Shown here in pieces: positions 33,561 through 43,255 of a DNA stretch of 61,802 nt (position 1 is the first letter of the stretch; every line of letters starts with the position of its first letter). The notes beneath the pieces were generated by a model that was not told the DNA's origin, searched no databases, and worked only from the letters and a program-made list of their open reading frames with translations. The translations under genes and the position numbers were made by a program. The stretch spans positions 1 to 61,802 of the forward strand of contig CANQVF010000010.1 in assembly GCA_947627185.1 (NCBI GenBank). The letters run 5' to 3'. Source of the DNA: an uncultured Clostridia bacterium (GTDB lineage: Bacteria > Bacillota > Clostridia > TANB77 > CAG-508).

Positions 33561-33600
33561 AAAAAGATGTTTATTTGAAATTATGTATAAACATCTTTTT
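33561..33600 (+). terminator. Intrinsic terminator of the sporulation cluster
   Basis: A 14-bp stem, AAAAAGATGTTTAT (33561-33574) with ATAAACATCTTTTT (33587-33600). Confidence 0.88.
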
Positions 33601-33651
33601 TATTTACATAGAATGTTTATAAAAATACTAAAATTTAACCAATATTTTATA

Positions 33652-33680
33652 TTGAAAAAATTTTTTCATTATGTTATAAA
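33652..33680 (+). promoter_or_regulatory. Promoter upstream of the small membrane ORF and cdaA
   Basis: TTGAAA (33652-33657), 17-bp spacer, TATAAA (33675-33680). Confidence 0.65.
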
Positions 33681-33719
33681 TATATATAGATTAAAAAAAC
33701 AGAAAAGAGGATTTAAGTT

Positions 33720-33824
33720 ATGGATAAAAAGAAAATTTTTACAAAAATAATTGCAGGATTAGCATTACTTTTAATGGTATTTTCAGTATGTGGAACATTA
33801 TTATTTTATTTATTAGCTGCATAA
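33720..33824 (+). CDS. 34-aa single-span membrane peptide
   Basis: The ORF from ATG 33720 after AAAAGAGG begins MDKKKIFTKIIAGLALLLMV and ends LLFYLLAA. It has a basic N-terminus and one membrane helix. It resembles the tiny Firmicutes DUF4044-type proteins, but I am unsure. It lies 28 bp before cdaA under the same promoter, so it may be co-expressed with the cyclic-di-AMP synthase. Confidence 0.6.
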   Translation: MDKKKIFTKIIAGLALLLMVFSVCGTLLFYLLAA

Positions 33825-33852
33825 ATATTATAAAGATTGGAGCATGTAAATA

Positions 33853-34734
33853 ATGATAAATCAAACTTTGGAAAATTTTTATGAAACTAAAATAATTGAT
33901 AATATTAATAATTTATATACAAATCCTTTAACAGTAATTACTACTATATTAGATTTAATAATTGTTATTTTTTTAATTTATAAAGCTTTTAAAATGCTAA
34001 AAGAAACAAGAGCATGGCAATTATTAAAAGGAATAGCTGTATTAATAGTTATTACTCTTTTGAGTGGTTATTTAAAATTAACAATATTAAATTATGTTTT
34101 AACATCTGTAATGTCTTATGGTGTGATAATGCTTATTATAGTATTTCAACCAGAACTTAGAAGAGCATTAGAGCAGTTAGGAACAACAAATAGATTTAGT
34201 AGATTTTTAGGAATAGATCAAGATTTAAATGCTAAAAAGAAAGAAAATATATATAAAATAGCTATTGCAGCAGTAGAATTGTCAAAACAAAAAAAAGGAG
34301 CTTTAATAGTAATTGAAAGAGAAATAAAAATTCTAGATATTACATCAACAGGAATATTAATGAATTCAGAAATATCTCCACAGTTATTAGTAAATATTTT
34401 TGAACCTAAAACGCCACTTCATGATGGAGCTGTTGTAATTAGTGATAATAAAATAGCTGCAGCATCTTGTATGCTTCCATTAGCTGATGATAAAGATATA
34501 GCAAGAGAATTAGGAACAAGACATAGAGCTGCAATTGGTATTTCAAAAGAATCAGATGCAATTGTTGTAGTTGTTTCAGAAGAAACAGGAAAAATTTCAA
34601 TAGCAAAAGATGGAACTTTAATTGCAGATGTTAGAGAAGATGTTTTGAAAAAAATTTTAATAAAGAATTTAATAAATGAACCAATACATACATCTAGAAA
34701 TAAAAAAGTAAAAGCAAAAAAAGAAACAAAATAA
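33853..34734 (+). CDS. cdaA: Membrane diadenylate cyclase CdaA
   Basis: This 293-residue enzyme makes cyclic di-AMP from two ATP. Three N-terminal membrane helices (about residues 30-100) precede the DAC domain with DGA (191-193) and RHR (223-225). The usual partner genes cdaR (ybbR) and glmM do not follow: a terminator and two minus-strand genes come next. A 34-residue membrane peptide is encoded just upstream. Confidence 0.94.
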   Translation: MINQTLENFYETKIIDNINNLYTNPLTVITTILDLIIVIFLIYKAFKMLKETRAWQLLKGIAVLIVITLLSGYLKLTILNYVLTSVMSYGVIMLIIVFQPELRRALEQLGTTNRFSRFLGIDQDLNAKKKENIYKIAIAAVELSKQKKGALIVIEREIKILDITSTGILMNSEISPQLLVNIFEPKTPLHDGAVVISDNKIAAASCMLPLADDKDIARELGTRHRAAIGISKESDAIVVVVSEETGKISIAKDGTLIADVREDVLKKILIKNLINEPIHTSRNKKVKAKKETK

Positions 34735-34769
34735 AAATTTTTTTAATATAAATAAAAAAGTAAATTATA

Positions 34770-34800
34770 AAGTGAGCTTAAATTAAGCTCACTTTAAAAA
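34770..34800. terminator. Bidirectional terminator
   Basis: AAGTGAGCTTA (34770-34780) pairs with TAAGCTCACTT (34784-34794), with T or A tracts on both sides. It serves cdaA on the plus strand and the HAD gene on the minus strand. Confidence 0.85.
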
Positions 34801-34814
34801 TTTACTTTTTATTT

Positions 34815-35666
34815 TTATATAAATTTATTTATTGCTTCTGCAAAAGCTCCTTCAGATGCTGTTGCTTTTGTTACATATTTTGCAACATTTTTTAAATCAT
34901 CATAAGCTTCATTAACAGCTATTCCAATTCCAGCTTCTTTGACCATTTCATAATCATTTATATTATCACCTATTGCGAGGATGTCATTTTTAGAAATATT
35001 TAAATAGTTAGATAGGAATTTTAAAGCTTCATTTTTATTTATATTTGTTGGAGATATATTTAAATATTCATAGTCTTTATTAATAATATTATCTCTATAT
35101 TTTCCTCTTTTATTAATAAAAACAGATTCAATATTTTTGTTAATTGATAATATTTTTTTAAAATCATAAAGAGTATTTTTTTCTGTTGTTATTACTATTG
35201 AAAAAGCATTAATATCATTTTTTTCTACAAAAGTTAATATATTATCTACAATATTAAAATATAAAGAATCATTAGCATTTTTTTCTTTTAAAATAAAATT
35301 TCTTAAATCCATATATTCTAATTTTTCAGAAATAATCTCAGTATCAGTATAAATATGTATATGAAAATTATTTCTTTTAGCCAAAGTTATTATAAATAAT
35401 AAATCACTTTTAGAAATAGTTTTACTCATTAATTCTTTTCCAGTTTTTAAATTTATAATTTGAGTTCCGTTTCCAAAAATTCCGTAGGATGCATTAAATT
35501 GGTCACAAATTTTTTTAGACACAGAATAAGACTTTCCTGTGCAAACAACAAAATCAATTTTATCTTTATGAATTTTATTGACAGCTTCTATATTTTTTGA
35601 AGAAATTTTATTATTTCTATCTATAATAGTGCCATCTAAATCACTAGCAATTAGTTTTATACTCAT
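34815..35666 (-). CDS. Cof-type HAD-superfamily phosphatase
   Basis: The 283-residue protein has motif I ASDLDGTIIDRN near the N-terminus and C-terminal IGDNINDYEMVKEAGIGIAV (motifs III/IV). A C2-type cap lies between. It should dephosphorylate small phosphometabolites such as sugar phosphates or flavin precursors; specificity is not readable. The minus-strand pair with the next gene is separated by only 12 bp, so they form an operon. Confidence 0.88.
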   Translation of the reverse strand: MSIKLIASDLDGTIIDRNNKISSKNIEAVNKIHKDKIDFVVCTGKSYSVSKKICDQFNASYGIFGNGTQIINLKTGKELMSKTISKSDLLFIITLAKRNNFHIHIYTDTEIISEKLEYMDLRNFILKEKNANDSLYFNIVDNILTFVEKNDINAFSIVITTEKNTLYDFKKILSINKNIESVFINKRGKYRDNIINKDYEYLNISPTNINKNEALKFLSNYLNISKNDILAIGDNINDYEMVKEAGIGIAVNEAYDDLKNVAKYVTKATASEGAFAEAINKFI

Positions 35667-35678
35667 AATTTAAAACCT

Positions 35679-36527
35679 TTAATTATTCTCATCTTCTTCT
35701 AAAGAGTTGCCTGCAAAATGCATAGTATTATCTGGATCGAAGGATGTATTTCTTGCCTTTAGTGATTTTATACAATATTTTTCATAAGTATAATCTTTAT
35801 TAACTTTAAAATCAAAAGTAACATTATAGTTAGTTACTTCTTTATCAATTGTTCTAGTTATAATTGCGTTTGCAGTATATGTTCCATTTTCTTCATTAGT
35901 AATTGATATATCTGAACATTTATATTTTTCTTTAGAAAATACATTATAATCTTTACCATAAATATAAGAATTACTATTAGTAGCGTAATTAACGTAATTT
36001 GAATATGATTGAATACGTTTTGTATTTGAATAATCAAGTCCTGTTAATTCTGTTAAAAATTTATGAACATTATCAGCTGTTGCAGCATATTTAGTATCTA
36101 CTTCTAGAGAAGATTTATTTGAATTTGAATCAAAATATCTTTTTGCTATAAGTAATAATATTGTATTGTTCTCTAAGTTTTCACTATCTAAATTTACTCT
36201 TTGAATAGCTAAACCATAATCTTCCATTAATTGTCTTACTTCTTCTAAATCCACATCATCAGTAAAGTCAACAACAACAGGATTTTTGTCTGATAAATCT
36301 ATTGTTTCATTTAAAGTGGAATTATTTACATTGTTATTTATAGAATTTTCTATAATGTTATCAACAGTATTTGTATTTTCAATGGTATTGGAAACTTCAT
36401 TGTTAGAAGTAATAGATTTTGTTGTTTTAAAACATACAAAATAAATATTTAGTCCAACAGCTACTAGTAAAATAATTATTAAAAAAATAAGTAAAAAAAT
36501 TTGTTTTTTTGATATTTTATTTCCCAT
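35679..36527 (-). CDS. Membrane-anchored hypothetical protein
   Basis: This 282-residue protein has an N-terminal membrane helix (IFLLIFLIIILLVAVGLNIY), an Asn/Thr-rich linker of about 50 residues, and a C-terminal extracytoplasmic domain with FTDDVDLEEVRQLMEDYGL and a Tyr-rich region. I recognise no family. It is translated from the minus strand ahead of the HAD gene and diverges from truA. Confidence 0.55.
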   Translation of the reverse strand: MGNKISKKQIFLLIFLIIILLVAVGLNIYFVCFKTTKSITSNNEVSNTIENTNTVDNIIENSINNNVNNSTLNETIDLSDKNPVVVDFTDDVDLEEVRQLMEDYGLAIQRVNLDSENLENNTILLLIAKRYFDSNSNKSSLEVDTKYAATADNVHKFLTELTGLDYSNTKRIQSYSNYVNYATNSNSYIYGKDYNVFSKEKYKCSDISITNEENGTYTANAIITRTIDKEVTNYNVTFDFKVNKDYTYEKYCIKSLKARNTSFDPDNTMHFAGNSLEEDENN

Positions 36528-36646
36528 AATATACCTCTTATTTAAACAATATAATTAATTCTACCATACTTTTATAAATTAATCAATTTTTAAAGCTCCA
36601 GTTTTTTATTCTACTTAAAATTTATAATAGAATAAAAGATGTAAAG

Positions 36647-36676
36647 TTGGACAAATGTAGGAAAATAATATATAAT
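36647..36676 (+). promoter_or_regulatory. truA promoter
   Basis: TTGGAC (36647-36652), 18-bp spacer, TATAAT (36671-36676). A leader hairpin, TTTTATGTTT/AAACATAAAA (36691-36700 with 36709-36718), lies between it and the gene. Confidence 0.6.
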
Positions 36677-36735
36677 TGCAATTACAATAATTTTATGTTT
36701 TTTATTTAAAACATAAAAACGGATGGAGAATAACT

Positions 36736-37470
36736 ATGAGAAATATAAAATTAATAATAGAATATGATGGCAAAGGATTTAATGGATGGCAAAAACAGCC
36801 TAATAAATTAAATATTCAAGGAGAAATAGAAAAAGCAATAGAAGAAATTACAGGTGAAAAAATAGATTTAATTGCTTCTGGAAGAACTGATGCAGGGGTA
36901 AGTAGTTTAGGTCAAACTGCAAATTTTAAAACTAATAGTAATATTGAGGCAAGTAAATTTGCTTATGCTATTAATTCTAAATTAAAAAAAAGTATTAGAA
37001 TAAAAAATGCAGAAGAGGTAGATGAGAAATTTCATAGCAGATATTCTGTGAAATCCAAAAAATATAGATACACAATTAATAATTCTTTGCATGGAAGTGC
37101 AATCTACAGAGATTTAGAGTACCATTTTCCTTTTGAATTAGATATAGAAAAAATGAAAAAAGCCGCTAAATATTTTGAAGGAGAACATGATTTTAAAGCT
37201 TTTAAAGCAAGTGGTACAAGTAGTAAAAGTAGTGTTAGAAAAATTTATAAAGCAGAAGTATTTAAAAAGGATGATAGAATATATATAGAACTTACTGGAA
37301 ATGGTTTTTTATATAATATGGTTAGAATTATATCTGGTACTTTATTAGATGTAGGAATTGGTAAAATAACACCAGAAGAAATTCCTAATATTATTAATAG
37401 TAAAGAAAGAATTAAAGCTGGTAAAACACTTCCAGCAAAAGGATTATGCTTAGTAGAAGTTAATTATTAA
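36736..37470 (+). CDS. truA: tRNA pseudouridine(38-40) synthase TruA
   Basis: The 244-residue enzyme has the catalytic aspartate in GRTDAGV (D52), the opening LIIEYDGKGFNGWQKQPN, and C-terminal FLYNMVRIISGTLLDVGIGK. It modifies the anticodon arm of many tRNAs. The usual ribosomal-protein and ECF-transporter neighbours are absent. ATG 36736 follows GGATGGAG. Confidence 0.95.
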   Translation: MRNIKLIIEYDGKGFNGWQKQPNKLNIQGEIEKAIEEITGEKIDLIASGRTDAGVSSLGQTANFKTNSNIEASKFAYAINSKLKKSIRIKNAEEVDEKFHSRYSVKSKKYRYTINNSLHGSAIYRDLEYHFPFELDIEKMKKAAKYFEGEHDFKAFKASGTSSKSSVRKIYKAEVFKKDDRIYIELTGNGFLYNMVRIISGTLLDVGIGKITPEEIPNIINSKERIKAGKTLPAKGLCLVEVNY

Positions 37471-37535
37471 TCACATAAAAAAATTAGTAGAATATTATAT
37501 ATAAATAGAACATAAAAAATGGAGGTTTTATTTAT

Positions 37536-37874
37536 ATGAATAATTTACTAATTTTTTTTGCTATTCCAGTAGCAACAATTATATTATCAATAATATTTGA
37601 AACTTTAATAAAATGTCCTTTTAAAATAGCTGGAATAGCTTTTTCAATATTTTTATTAACTGCGTTTGCTTTAGGAGGAACAGTAGAATTATTAGTATTA
37701 GCAATTGTATATACAATTATTTCGTTTATATCAGCATATCTAACTTCTATATTCGAAAATAAATCTGATGATAATAATTGTAATAATAATGCTACAAGTG
37801 AAGTAAATAATTCTATATCAAATATATTAAATAGCAATCAATCTAATAATAATGTTTGTAGAAGGTTTAGATAG
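37536..37874 (+). CDS. Small membrane protein (DUF2651-like?)
   Basis: This 112-residue protein has three hydrophobic segments (FFAIPVATIILSIIF, GIAFSIFLLTAFALGG, VLAIVYTIISFISAYL) and an Asn/Ser-rich tail. The helical part recalls the small DUF2651/YbeF group, but this is a weak impression. The start follows ATGGAGG. Its end overlaps the region that holds the promoter of the metallophosphoesterase gene. Confidence 0.55.
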   Translation: MNNLLIFFAIPVATIILSIIFETLIKCPFKIAGIAFSIFLLTAFALGGTVELLVLAIVYTIISFISAYLTSIFENKSDDNNCNNNATSEVNNSISNILNSNQSNNNVCRRFR

Positions 37875-37896
37875 AATTTTTAGAAATCTAATATTC

Positions 37897-37925
37897 TTGA
37901 AATGCAAAAATAATAATGGTATAAT
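37897..37925 (+). promoter_or_regulatory. Promoter of the metallophosphoesterase gene
   Basis: TTGAAA (37897-37902), 17-bp spacer, TATAAT (37920-37925). An in-frame ATG at 37924 lies inside the -10 box and so cannot be on this transcript. Confidence 0.7.
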
Positions 37926-37944
37926 GCATTTTGAGGTGATAAAA

Positions 37945-38829
37945 ATAAAAATAGCAATTATTTCAGATATACATGGAAACAGTGTTGCACTAAAAGAAAT
38001 TATAAAAGATGCAGAAAAAAATAAAGTAAATGAATATATTTTTTTAGGTGATCAAGTAAATGATTTGCCTTTTGGAAATGAAACTTTAGATATTGTGAGA
38101 AAATATAGTAATAAAGTTTTAAAAGGAAACAAAGAGCAATATTTAATAGAATATGATAAAGAAAGATATAATTGGAAAAATGTTCAATTCAAAAATACTT
38201 TATTTATGTATAATGAATTAACAAAAGAAAATTTAAAATATATAAAAGAATTACCTCATTTTATGAAATTAGAATATGATGGGGTAAAATTATTAATTGC
38301 ACATGGATCACCTAAATCTGTTGAAGAACAATTACATAGAAATAGAACAGATTTAATTAATAAATATACAGAAAATTTGGAAGAAGATGCATTAATTTTT
38401 GGGCATACACATGAAAAAGTTTGGAAAGAAACTGTTAACAATAAATTAGTAATTAGTTGTGGATGTTCAGGCGTATCTCCATTTTTTATAGGACAAGCCG
38501 AATATGTTATTTTAGAAATTAATAATGGAAAAATAGATGATATAATTTCTAGATTAGTTAATTTTGATATTAATTTAATAAAAAAGAAAATAATAACAAG
38601 TGGAATTTTAAATGAAGATAAAGTTTTAATGAATTTAACTTATGGAGCAATAAGTGGTCATGGAGCAATGAGACATAATTTCCTTATGGAAGCAAAAGAA
38701 ATTATGCTTGAAAGAAATGGTAAATTATATAAAGATAATGCAAAAGGAATTTTTAAATACTTTAAATTATATGATGATGATATATGGCTTGGTTTAGCAG
38801 AAAAATATAAAAATGAATTTATATTCTAG
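37945..38829 (+). CDS. Calcineurin-like metallophosphoesterase, possible ATA start
   Basis: This is a YfcE/MJ0936-type phosphoesterase of about 294 residues with metal-binding motifs SDIHGNSVAL, FLGDQVND, KGNKEQY, AHGSP and FGHTHEK; the first four fit the family. The conserved opening (normally MKIAIISDIHGN) reads IKIAIISDIHGN, with codon ATA at 37945 placed 6 nt after GAGGTG. The in-frame ATG 37924 lies in the -10 box and GTG 37936 lies in the ribosome binding site. An ATA start is therefore proposed. A C-terminal extension of about 100 residues is unexplained. Confidence 0.78.
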   Translation: MKIAIISDIHGNSVALKEIIKDAEKNKVNEYIFLGDQVNDLPFGNETLDIVRKYSNKVLKGNKEQYLIEYDKERYNWKNVQFKNTLFMYNELTKENLKYIKELPHFMKLEYDGVKLLIAHGSPKSVEEQLHRNRTDLINKYTENLEEDALIFGHTHEKVWKETVNNKLVISCGCSGVSPFFIGQAEYVILEINNGKIDDIISRLVNFDINLIKKKIITSGILNEDKVLMNLTYGAISGHGAMRHNFLMEAKEIMLERNGKLYKDNAKGIFKYFKLYDDDIWLGLAEKYKNEFIF

Positions 38830-38844
38830 TAAAAGAGGACAATT

Positions 38845-39081
38845 ATGAGATTAGATAAATTTTTAAAAGTAAGTAGAGTTATAAAAAGAAGAACTGTTGC
38901 TAATGATGCTGCAGATAATGGAAGAATAGCAGTAAATGGAAAAATAGTAAAACCTAGTTATGAAGTAAAAGTAGGAGATATAGTAGAAATAAAATTCGGA
39001 GATAAAGTTTCTAGATTTGAAATTTTAAAAATACCAATGACACAAGGAAAAGATTTAGGAGAAATAATAAAAATTTTATAA
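38845..39081 (+). CDS. rqcP: S4-domain RNA-binding protein RqcP
   Basis: This 78-residue S4 domain protein begins MRLDKFLKVSRVIKRRTVAN and contains GRIAVNGKIVKPSYEVKVGD. It corresponds to YabO/RqcP, which works with RqcH in alanine tailing of stalled nascent chains on 50S subunits. It lies 15 bp after the phosphoesterase and precedes dnaE. Confidence 0.9.
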   Translation: MRLDKFLKVSRVIKRRTVANDAADNGRIAVNGKIVKPSYEVKVGDIVEIKFGDKVSRFEILKIPMTQGKDLGEIIKIL

Positions 39082-39103
39082 GATGAGAAAAGAGGTAAAA
39101 AAT

Positions 39104-42100
39104 ATGCCAGATTTTGTTCATTTACACGTACATAGTGAGTATAGTTTGTTAGATGGAATGTGTAGAATTAAAGATTTACCTAAAAGAGCAAAAGAACTTG
39201 GAATGAAAGCTATTGCTATTACTGACCATGGAGTTATGTATGGTGTTGTAAATTTCTATAAAGAGTGTGTTAAAGAAGGTATAAAACCAATTATTGGTTG
39301 TGAAGTTTATGTTGCACCAAGAAATAGAAAAGATAAAGAATCTGGAATAGATGATGACTATTCTCATCTTATTTTGTTGGTAAAAAATAAAACTGGTTAT
39401 CAAAATCTTATAAAATTAGTGTCTTTAAGTTTTACAGAAGGATATTATTATAAACCACGTATAGATACAGAAATATTAGAAAAATATAGTGAAGGATTAA
39501 TTTGTTTAAGTGCTTGTTTAGCAGGAAGTGTAAATAAAGCTATTTTAAAAGATGACTTAGAAAAAGCAAAAGAAATCGCACTTTGGCATAAAAAAGTTTT
39601 CGGTGAGGATTATTATTTAGAAATACAAAATAATGGACTTCCAGAACAAGTAATGGTAAATCAAAAGTTAATAGCACTTTCAAAAGAATTAGAAATTCCT
39701 CTTGTTGGAACAAACGATGCACATTATTTAAAACAAGAAGATAGTTATAATCATGAAATTTTGCTTTGCATACAAACAGCTAAAAAAATTACTGATGAAG
39801 ATAGAATGAGATTTGAAACAAATGAATTTTATATTAAATCTCCTGAAGAAATGGCAGATTATTTTTCAGCTGTACCAGAAGCAATAGAAAATACAGTAAA
39901 AATTGCAGATAAATGTAATTTTGATTTCGAATTTGGTGTTACAAAACTTCCAAATTATGATGTTCCATCAGAATTTAAAACACACGAAGAATATTTTAGA
40001 AAATTAACTTGGGATGGAATCAAAGAAAGATATGGAGAAAACTTTGATTCTAAAATTAAAGAAAGAACAGAATATGAATTAAGTATAATTGAAAAAATGG
40101 GATATGTAGATTATTATCTTATAGTTTGGGATTATATTCATTTTGCAAAATCTGTAGGAATTCCAGTAGGACCTGGGCGTGGATCTGGAGCAGGTTCAAT
40201 AGTTGCATATGCAATTGGAATAACAGATATAGACCCACTTAAATACAATCTTCTTTTTGAGAGATTTTTAAATCCAGAAAGAATAAGTATGCCAGATTTT
40301 GATGTTGATTTTTCAGATGAAAGAAGACAAGAAGTTATAGATTATGTTGCAAAAAAATATGGACAAGACCATGTTTCACAAATTATTACATTTGGTACGT
40401 TATCTGCTAAAAGTGTTATTCGTGATGTTGGTAGAGTTTTAGATATTCCATATGTTGAAGTAGATAAAATAGCTAAAATGATACCATTTGAAATTCACAT
40501 AACTATTGATAAAGCTTTAGAGCAAAATAGAGAATTAAGACAGCAATATGAAAATGATGAAACAACAAAAAGAATTATAGATATTGCAAAAGGCTTAGAA
40601 GGAATGCCAAGAAATGCATCTACACATGCGTGTGGAGTGGTAATAACAAAAGATCCAGTAGATACTTATGTTCCACTATGTACAAATGATGGAAACGTTG
40701 TAGCACAATATACAATGGTTTTATTAGAAGAACTAGGACTTCTTAAAATGGACTTTTTAGGACTTAGAACTCTTAGTGTTATAGCAAATTGTTTAGAACT
40801 TGTTAAACAAAATAGAGGAATAGATGTAAAGTTTGATGAAGAAATGAATGATCCAAAAGTTTATAAATTATGGCAGGAAGGAAAAACTTTTGGAATATTT
40901 CAATTTGAAAGTGCTGGAATGACAAACTTTATGAAAGAATTAAAAGCAGACTGCTTAGAAGACTTAATAGCAGGAGTTTCTTTATATAGACCAGGACCAA
41001 TGGACCAAATTCCAAGATATATTAGAGGAAAACTAAATCCAGGACATAATGAATATACTCATCCAGCTTTAGAGCCAATTCTAAATGTAACTTATGGATG
41101 TATGGTATACCAAGAGCAAGTAATGCAAATAGTAAGAGATTTAGCTGGATATTCTTTAGGAAGAGCAGATCTTGTAAGACGTGCTATGGGAAAAAAGAAA
41201 CTTGATGTTATGGAAAAAGAAAGAGAAGTTTTCATTAATGGGCAAGTTGATGAAAATGGAAATGTTGTTGTACCAGGTTGTGTAAGAAATGGTATTGATG
41301 CTAAATCAGCAAATAAAATTTTTGATGAAATGGCTGAATTTGCAAAATATGCTTTTAATAAATCCCATGCTGCAGCTTATGCTGTATTATCGTATAGAAC
41401 AGCTTATTTAAAAGCTTATTATAAAGAAGAACTTATGGCAGCTACTTTAAATAGTTTTTTAGGAAACTTAGATAAAATTCCTGTATATATACAAGATTGT
41501 AAAGATATGGGAATCGAAATATTAAATCCTAGTATAAATAAAAGTAGAACTAAATTTACTGTGCAAAATAACAAAATAAGATTTGGACTTGGAAGTATTA
41601 AAAATGTTGGCGTAGCAGTTATAGACAGTATTGTTAAAGAAAGAGAATTAAATGGAGAATTTGAAAGCTTTACATCATTTTGTGAAAGAATAAAAAATGA
41701 ATCAGTAAATAAAAAATGTATTGAAAGCTTAATAAAAGCAGGTGCCTTTGATGAATTTGGAAAAACTAGAGCAACACTTCTAGCATCTTTTGAAACAATA
41801 TTAGATAGTATTAATAATGAAAATAAAAATAAAATGGCAAATCAGGTTTCAATGTTTGACTTAATGCAAGAAACAGATGAAGAAATTGAAAACAAAAAAT
41901 ATATTTTTATCGAAAAAGAAGAAATGCCAAAAAAAGAATTACTAATATTAGAAAAAGAAATGCTAGGAGTATACATTTCAGGACATCCATTAGATAAATT
42001 AAAACCAGCCATAGAAAAACAAACTAATATTTCAACTTTAGATATGATAAAAATGAATGAAGAAATAGAAGAATTTGGATTCACAAAAGACTTTAAAGAT

Positions 42101-42604
42101 GGACAAACTGTAAAGTTTGTTGGTGTTATTTCTAAAGTTACAAAAAAATTTACTAAAAAAAATACAACAATGGCATTTATATTTTTAGAAGATTTTTATG
42201 GAACAGCAGAAGTAATAGTATTTGATAGCATATATGAGAAAATAAGTAATATTATTGTAAATGATAATATAGTATTGGTTGAAGGAAGATTAAGTGTTAG
42301 AGAAGATGAACCAGTTAAAATAGTTGCGAGCTACATCAAAGAATTTACGGAAGAAAATATTGTAAATAATGAGACAAAATTAAATAAAGTTAAAACTTTA
42401 AATATTAATATTTCATCATTAGATGAAGAAAAAAAACAAAGACTAAGAGGAGCTATTAAATTTTTTAGTGGAGATAGGTCAAATGTAAAATTAGAAATTA
42501 CGGAAAATGATGAAATAAAACCATGTGGAACAATATTTTTAACAGATAAAATTTTAAATGAATTTAAAGAAATTGTATCAGATGAAAATATTAAAATATT
42601 ATAG
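39104..42604 (+). CDS. dnaE: DNA polymerase III subunit alpha (DnaE)
   Basis: This 1166-residue replicative or lagging-strand polymerase has an N-terminal PHP domain (HLHVHSEYSLLDG), palm motifs GPGRGSGAGSIVAY and PDFDVDFSDERR with catalytic Asp residues, and FGIFQFESAGM. The C-terminal OB domain reads VIVFDSIYEKI. ATG 39104 after AAAGAGG matches the conserved MPDFVHLHVH opening. As a Firmicute the cell should also have PolC elsewhere. Confidence 0.96.
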   Translation: MPDFVHLHVHSEYSLLDGMCRIKDLPKRAKELGMKAIAITDHGVMYGVVNFYKECVKEGIKPIIGCEVYVAPRNRKDKESGIDDDYSHLILLVKNKTGYQNLIKLVSLSFTEGYYYKPRIDTEILEKYSEGLICLSACLAGSVNKAILKDDLEKAKEIALWHKKVFGEDYYLEIQNNGLPEQVMVNQKLIALSKELEIPLVGTNDAHYLKQEDSYNHEILLCIQTAKKITDEDRMRFETNEFYIKSPEEMADYFSAVPEAIENTVKIADKCNFDFEFGVTKLPNYDVPSEFKTHEEYFRKLTWDGIKERYGENFDSKIKERTEYELSIIEKMGYVDYYLIVWDYIHFAKSVGIPVGPGRGSGAGSIVAYAIGITDIDPLKYNLLFERFLNPERISMPDFDVDFSDERRQEVIDYVAKKYGQDHVSQIITFGTLSAKSVIRDVGRVLDIPYVEVDKIAKMIPFEIHITIDKALEQNRELRQQYENDETTKRIIDIAKGLEGMPRNASTHACGVVITKDPVDTYVPLCTNDGNVVAQYTMVLLEELGLLKMDFLGLRTLSVIANCLELVKQNRGIDVKFDEEMNDPKVYKLWQEGKTFGIFQFESAGMTNFMKELKADCLEDLIAGVSLYRPGPMDQIPRYIRGKLNPGHNEYTHPALEPILNVTYGCMVYQEQVMQIVRDLAGYSLGRADLVRRAMGKKKLDVMEKEREVFINGQVDENGNVVVPGCVRNGIDAKSANKIFDEMAEFAKYAFNKSHAAAYAVLSYRTAYLKAYYKEELMAATLNSFLGNLDKIPVYIQDCKDMGIEILNPSINKSRTKFTVQNNKIRFGLGSIKNVGVAVIDSIVKERELNGEFESFTSFCERIKNESVNKKCIESLIKAGAFDEFGKTRATLLASFETILDSINNENKNKMANQVSMFDLMQETDEEIENKKYIFIEKEEMPKKELLILEKEMLGVYISGHPLDKLKPAIEKQTNISTLDMIKMNEEIEEFGFTKDFKDGQTVKFVGVISKVTKKFTKKNTTMAFIFLEDFYGTAEVIVFDSIYEKISNIIVNDNIVLVEGRLSVREDEPVKIVASYIKEFTEENIVNNETKLNKVKTLNINISSLDEEKKQRLRGAIKFFSGDRSNVKLEITENDEIKPCGTIFLTDKILNEFKEIVSDENIKIL

Positions 42605-42728
42605 TGTTTTATGTAGTAAAAAATATGATTTAAAATAAATTATCTAAATCTAAATTAATAAAAAATATTGAAAAATTTTTTTATTAATTATATAATCTTA
42701 TTGAAAAATAAAGCTAAAGGAGAAAATT

Positions 42729-43250
42729 ATGAAAAAAGATAATGGATTTTCAGCAATGGGATTAATCATAACAATCATTATACTTTTAGTTTTAGCATTT
42801 GTAGCTGCTCATTTTTTATTTGGAAATGATGGCATTGTAAATAAATTAAAAAACAAAGATACAGAATATAATAAAACAGAGGTAGTAGAGCAAATTAATT
42901 TAATAATAAAACAAAAATATTTTGGAGATTCAAAATATGCTTTAGAAAATAAAAAAGATATTAACGAAATATATAATGAAACAACTTTATTTCAATATTT
43001 AATAGAAAATAATTATATTGAACAGTTAAAAGATATTAATGATAATGTAATAGCAGATCAATATTTTATAAAAACAGAAAACTTAAATGGTGATATAGTT
43101 TCTTATGAAGTTAAGGAAAATGGTTCTGAGGGGAATGGAACTAAAGTTTTCAAAATAAAAAAAGTAGAAGAAAAATATATGATTTATTTTGTTGATAAAT
43201 ATGGAAAAGAACAAGAATTAGGTGAATTAATAATAAAACCAGAATTATAA
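42729..43250 (+). CDS. Pilin-like membrane-anchored protein
   Basis: This 173-residue protein begins MKKDNGFSAMGLIITIIILL. This is a prepilin-like leader and hydrophobic helix with GF at the cleavage position, but the usual Glu+5 is absent. FGNDGIVNKLKN, then a charged helix and a beta-rich C-terminus follow. Such proteins are common in gut Clostridia without a full type IV pilus locus nearby, so a surface or pseudopilin role is inferred. A terminator follows. Confidence 0.6.
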   Translation: MKKDNGFSAMGLIITIIILLVLAFVAAHFLFGNDGIVNKLKNKDTEYNKTEVVEQINLIIKQKYFGDSKYALENKKDINEIYNETTLFQYLIENNYIEQLKDINDNVIADQYFIKTENLNGDIVSYEVKENGSEGNGTKVFKIKKVEEKYMIYFVDKYGKEQELGELIIKPEL

Positions 43251-43255
43251 AATAA

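Noticed and set aside
42605..42728. Promoter or regulatory element between dnaE and the pilin-like gene
   Set aside because: AT-rich sequence offers several weak -10-like hexamers but no convincing pair with proper spacing.
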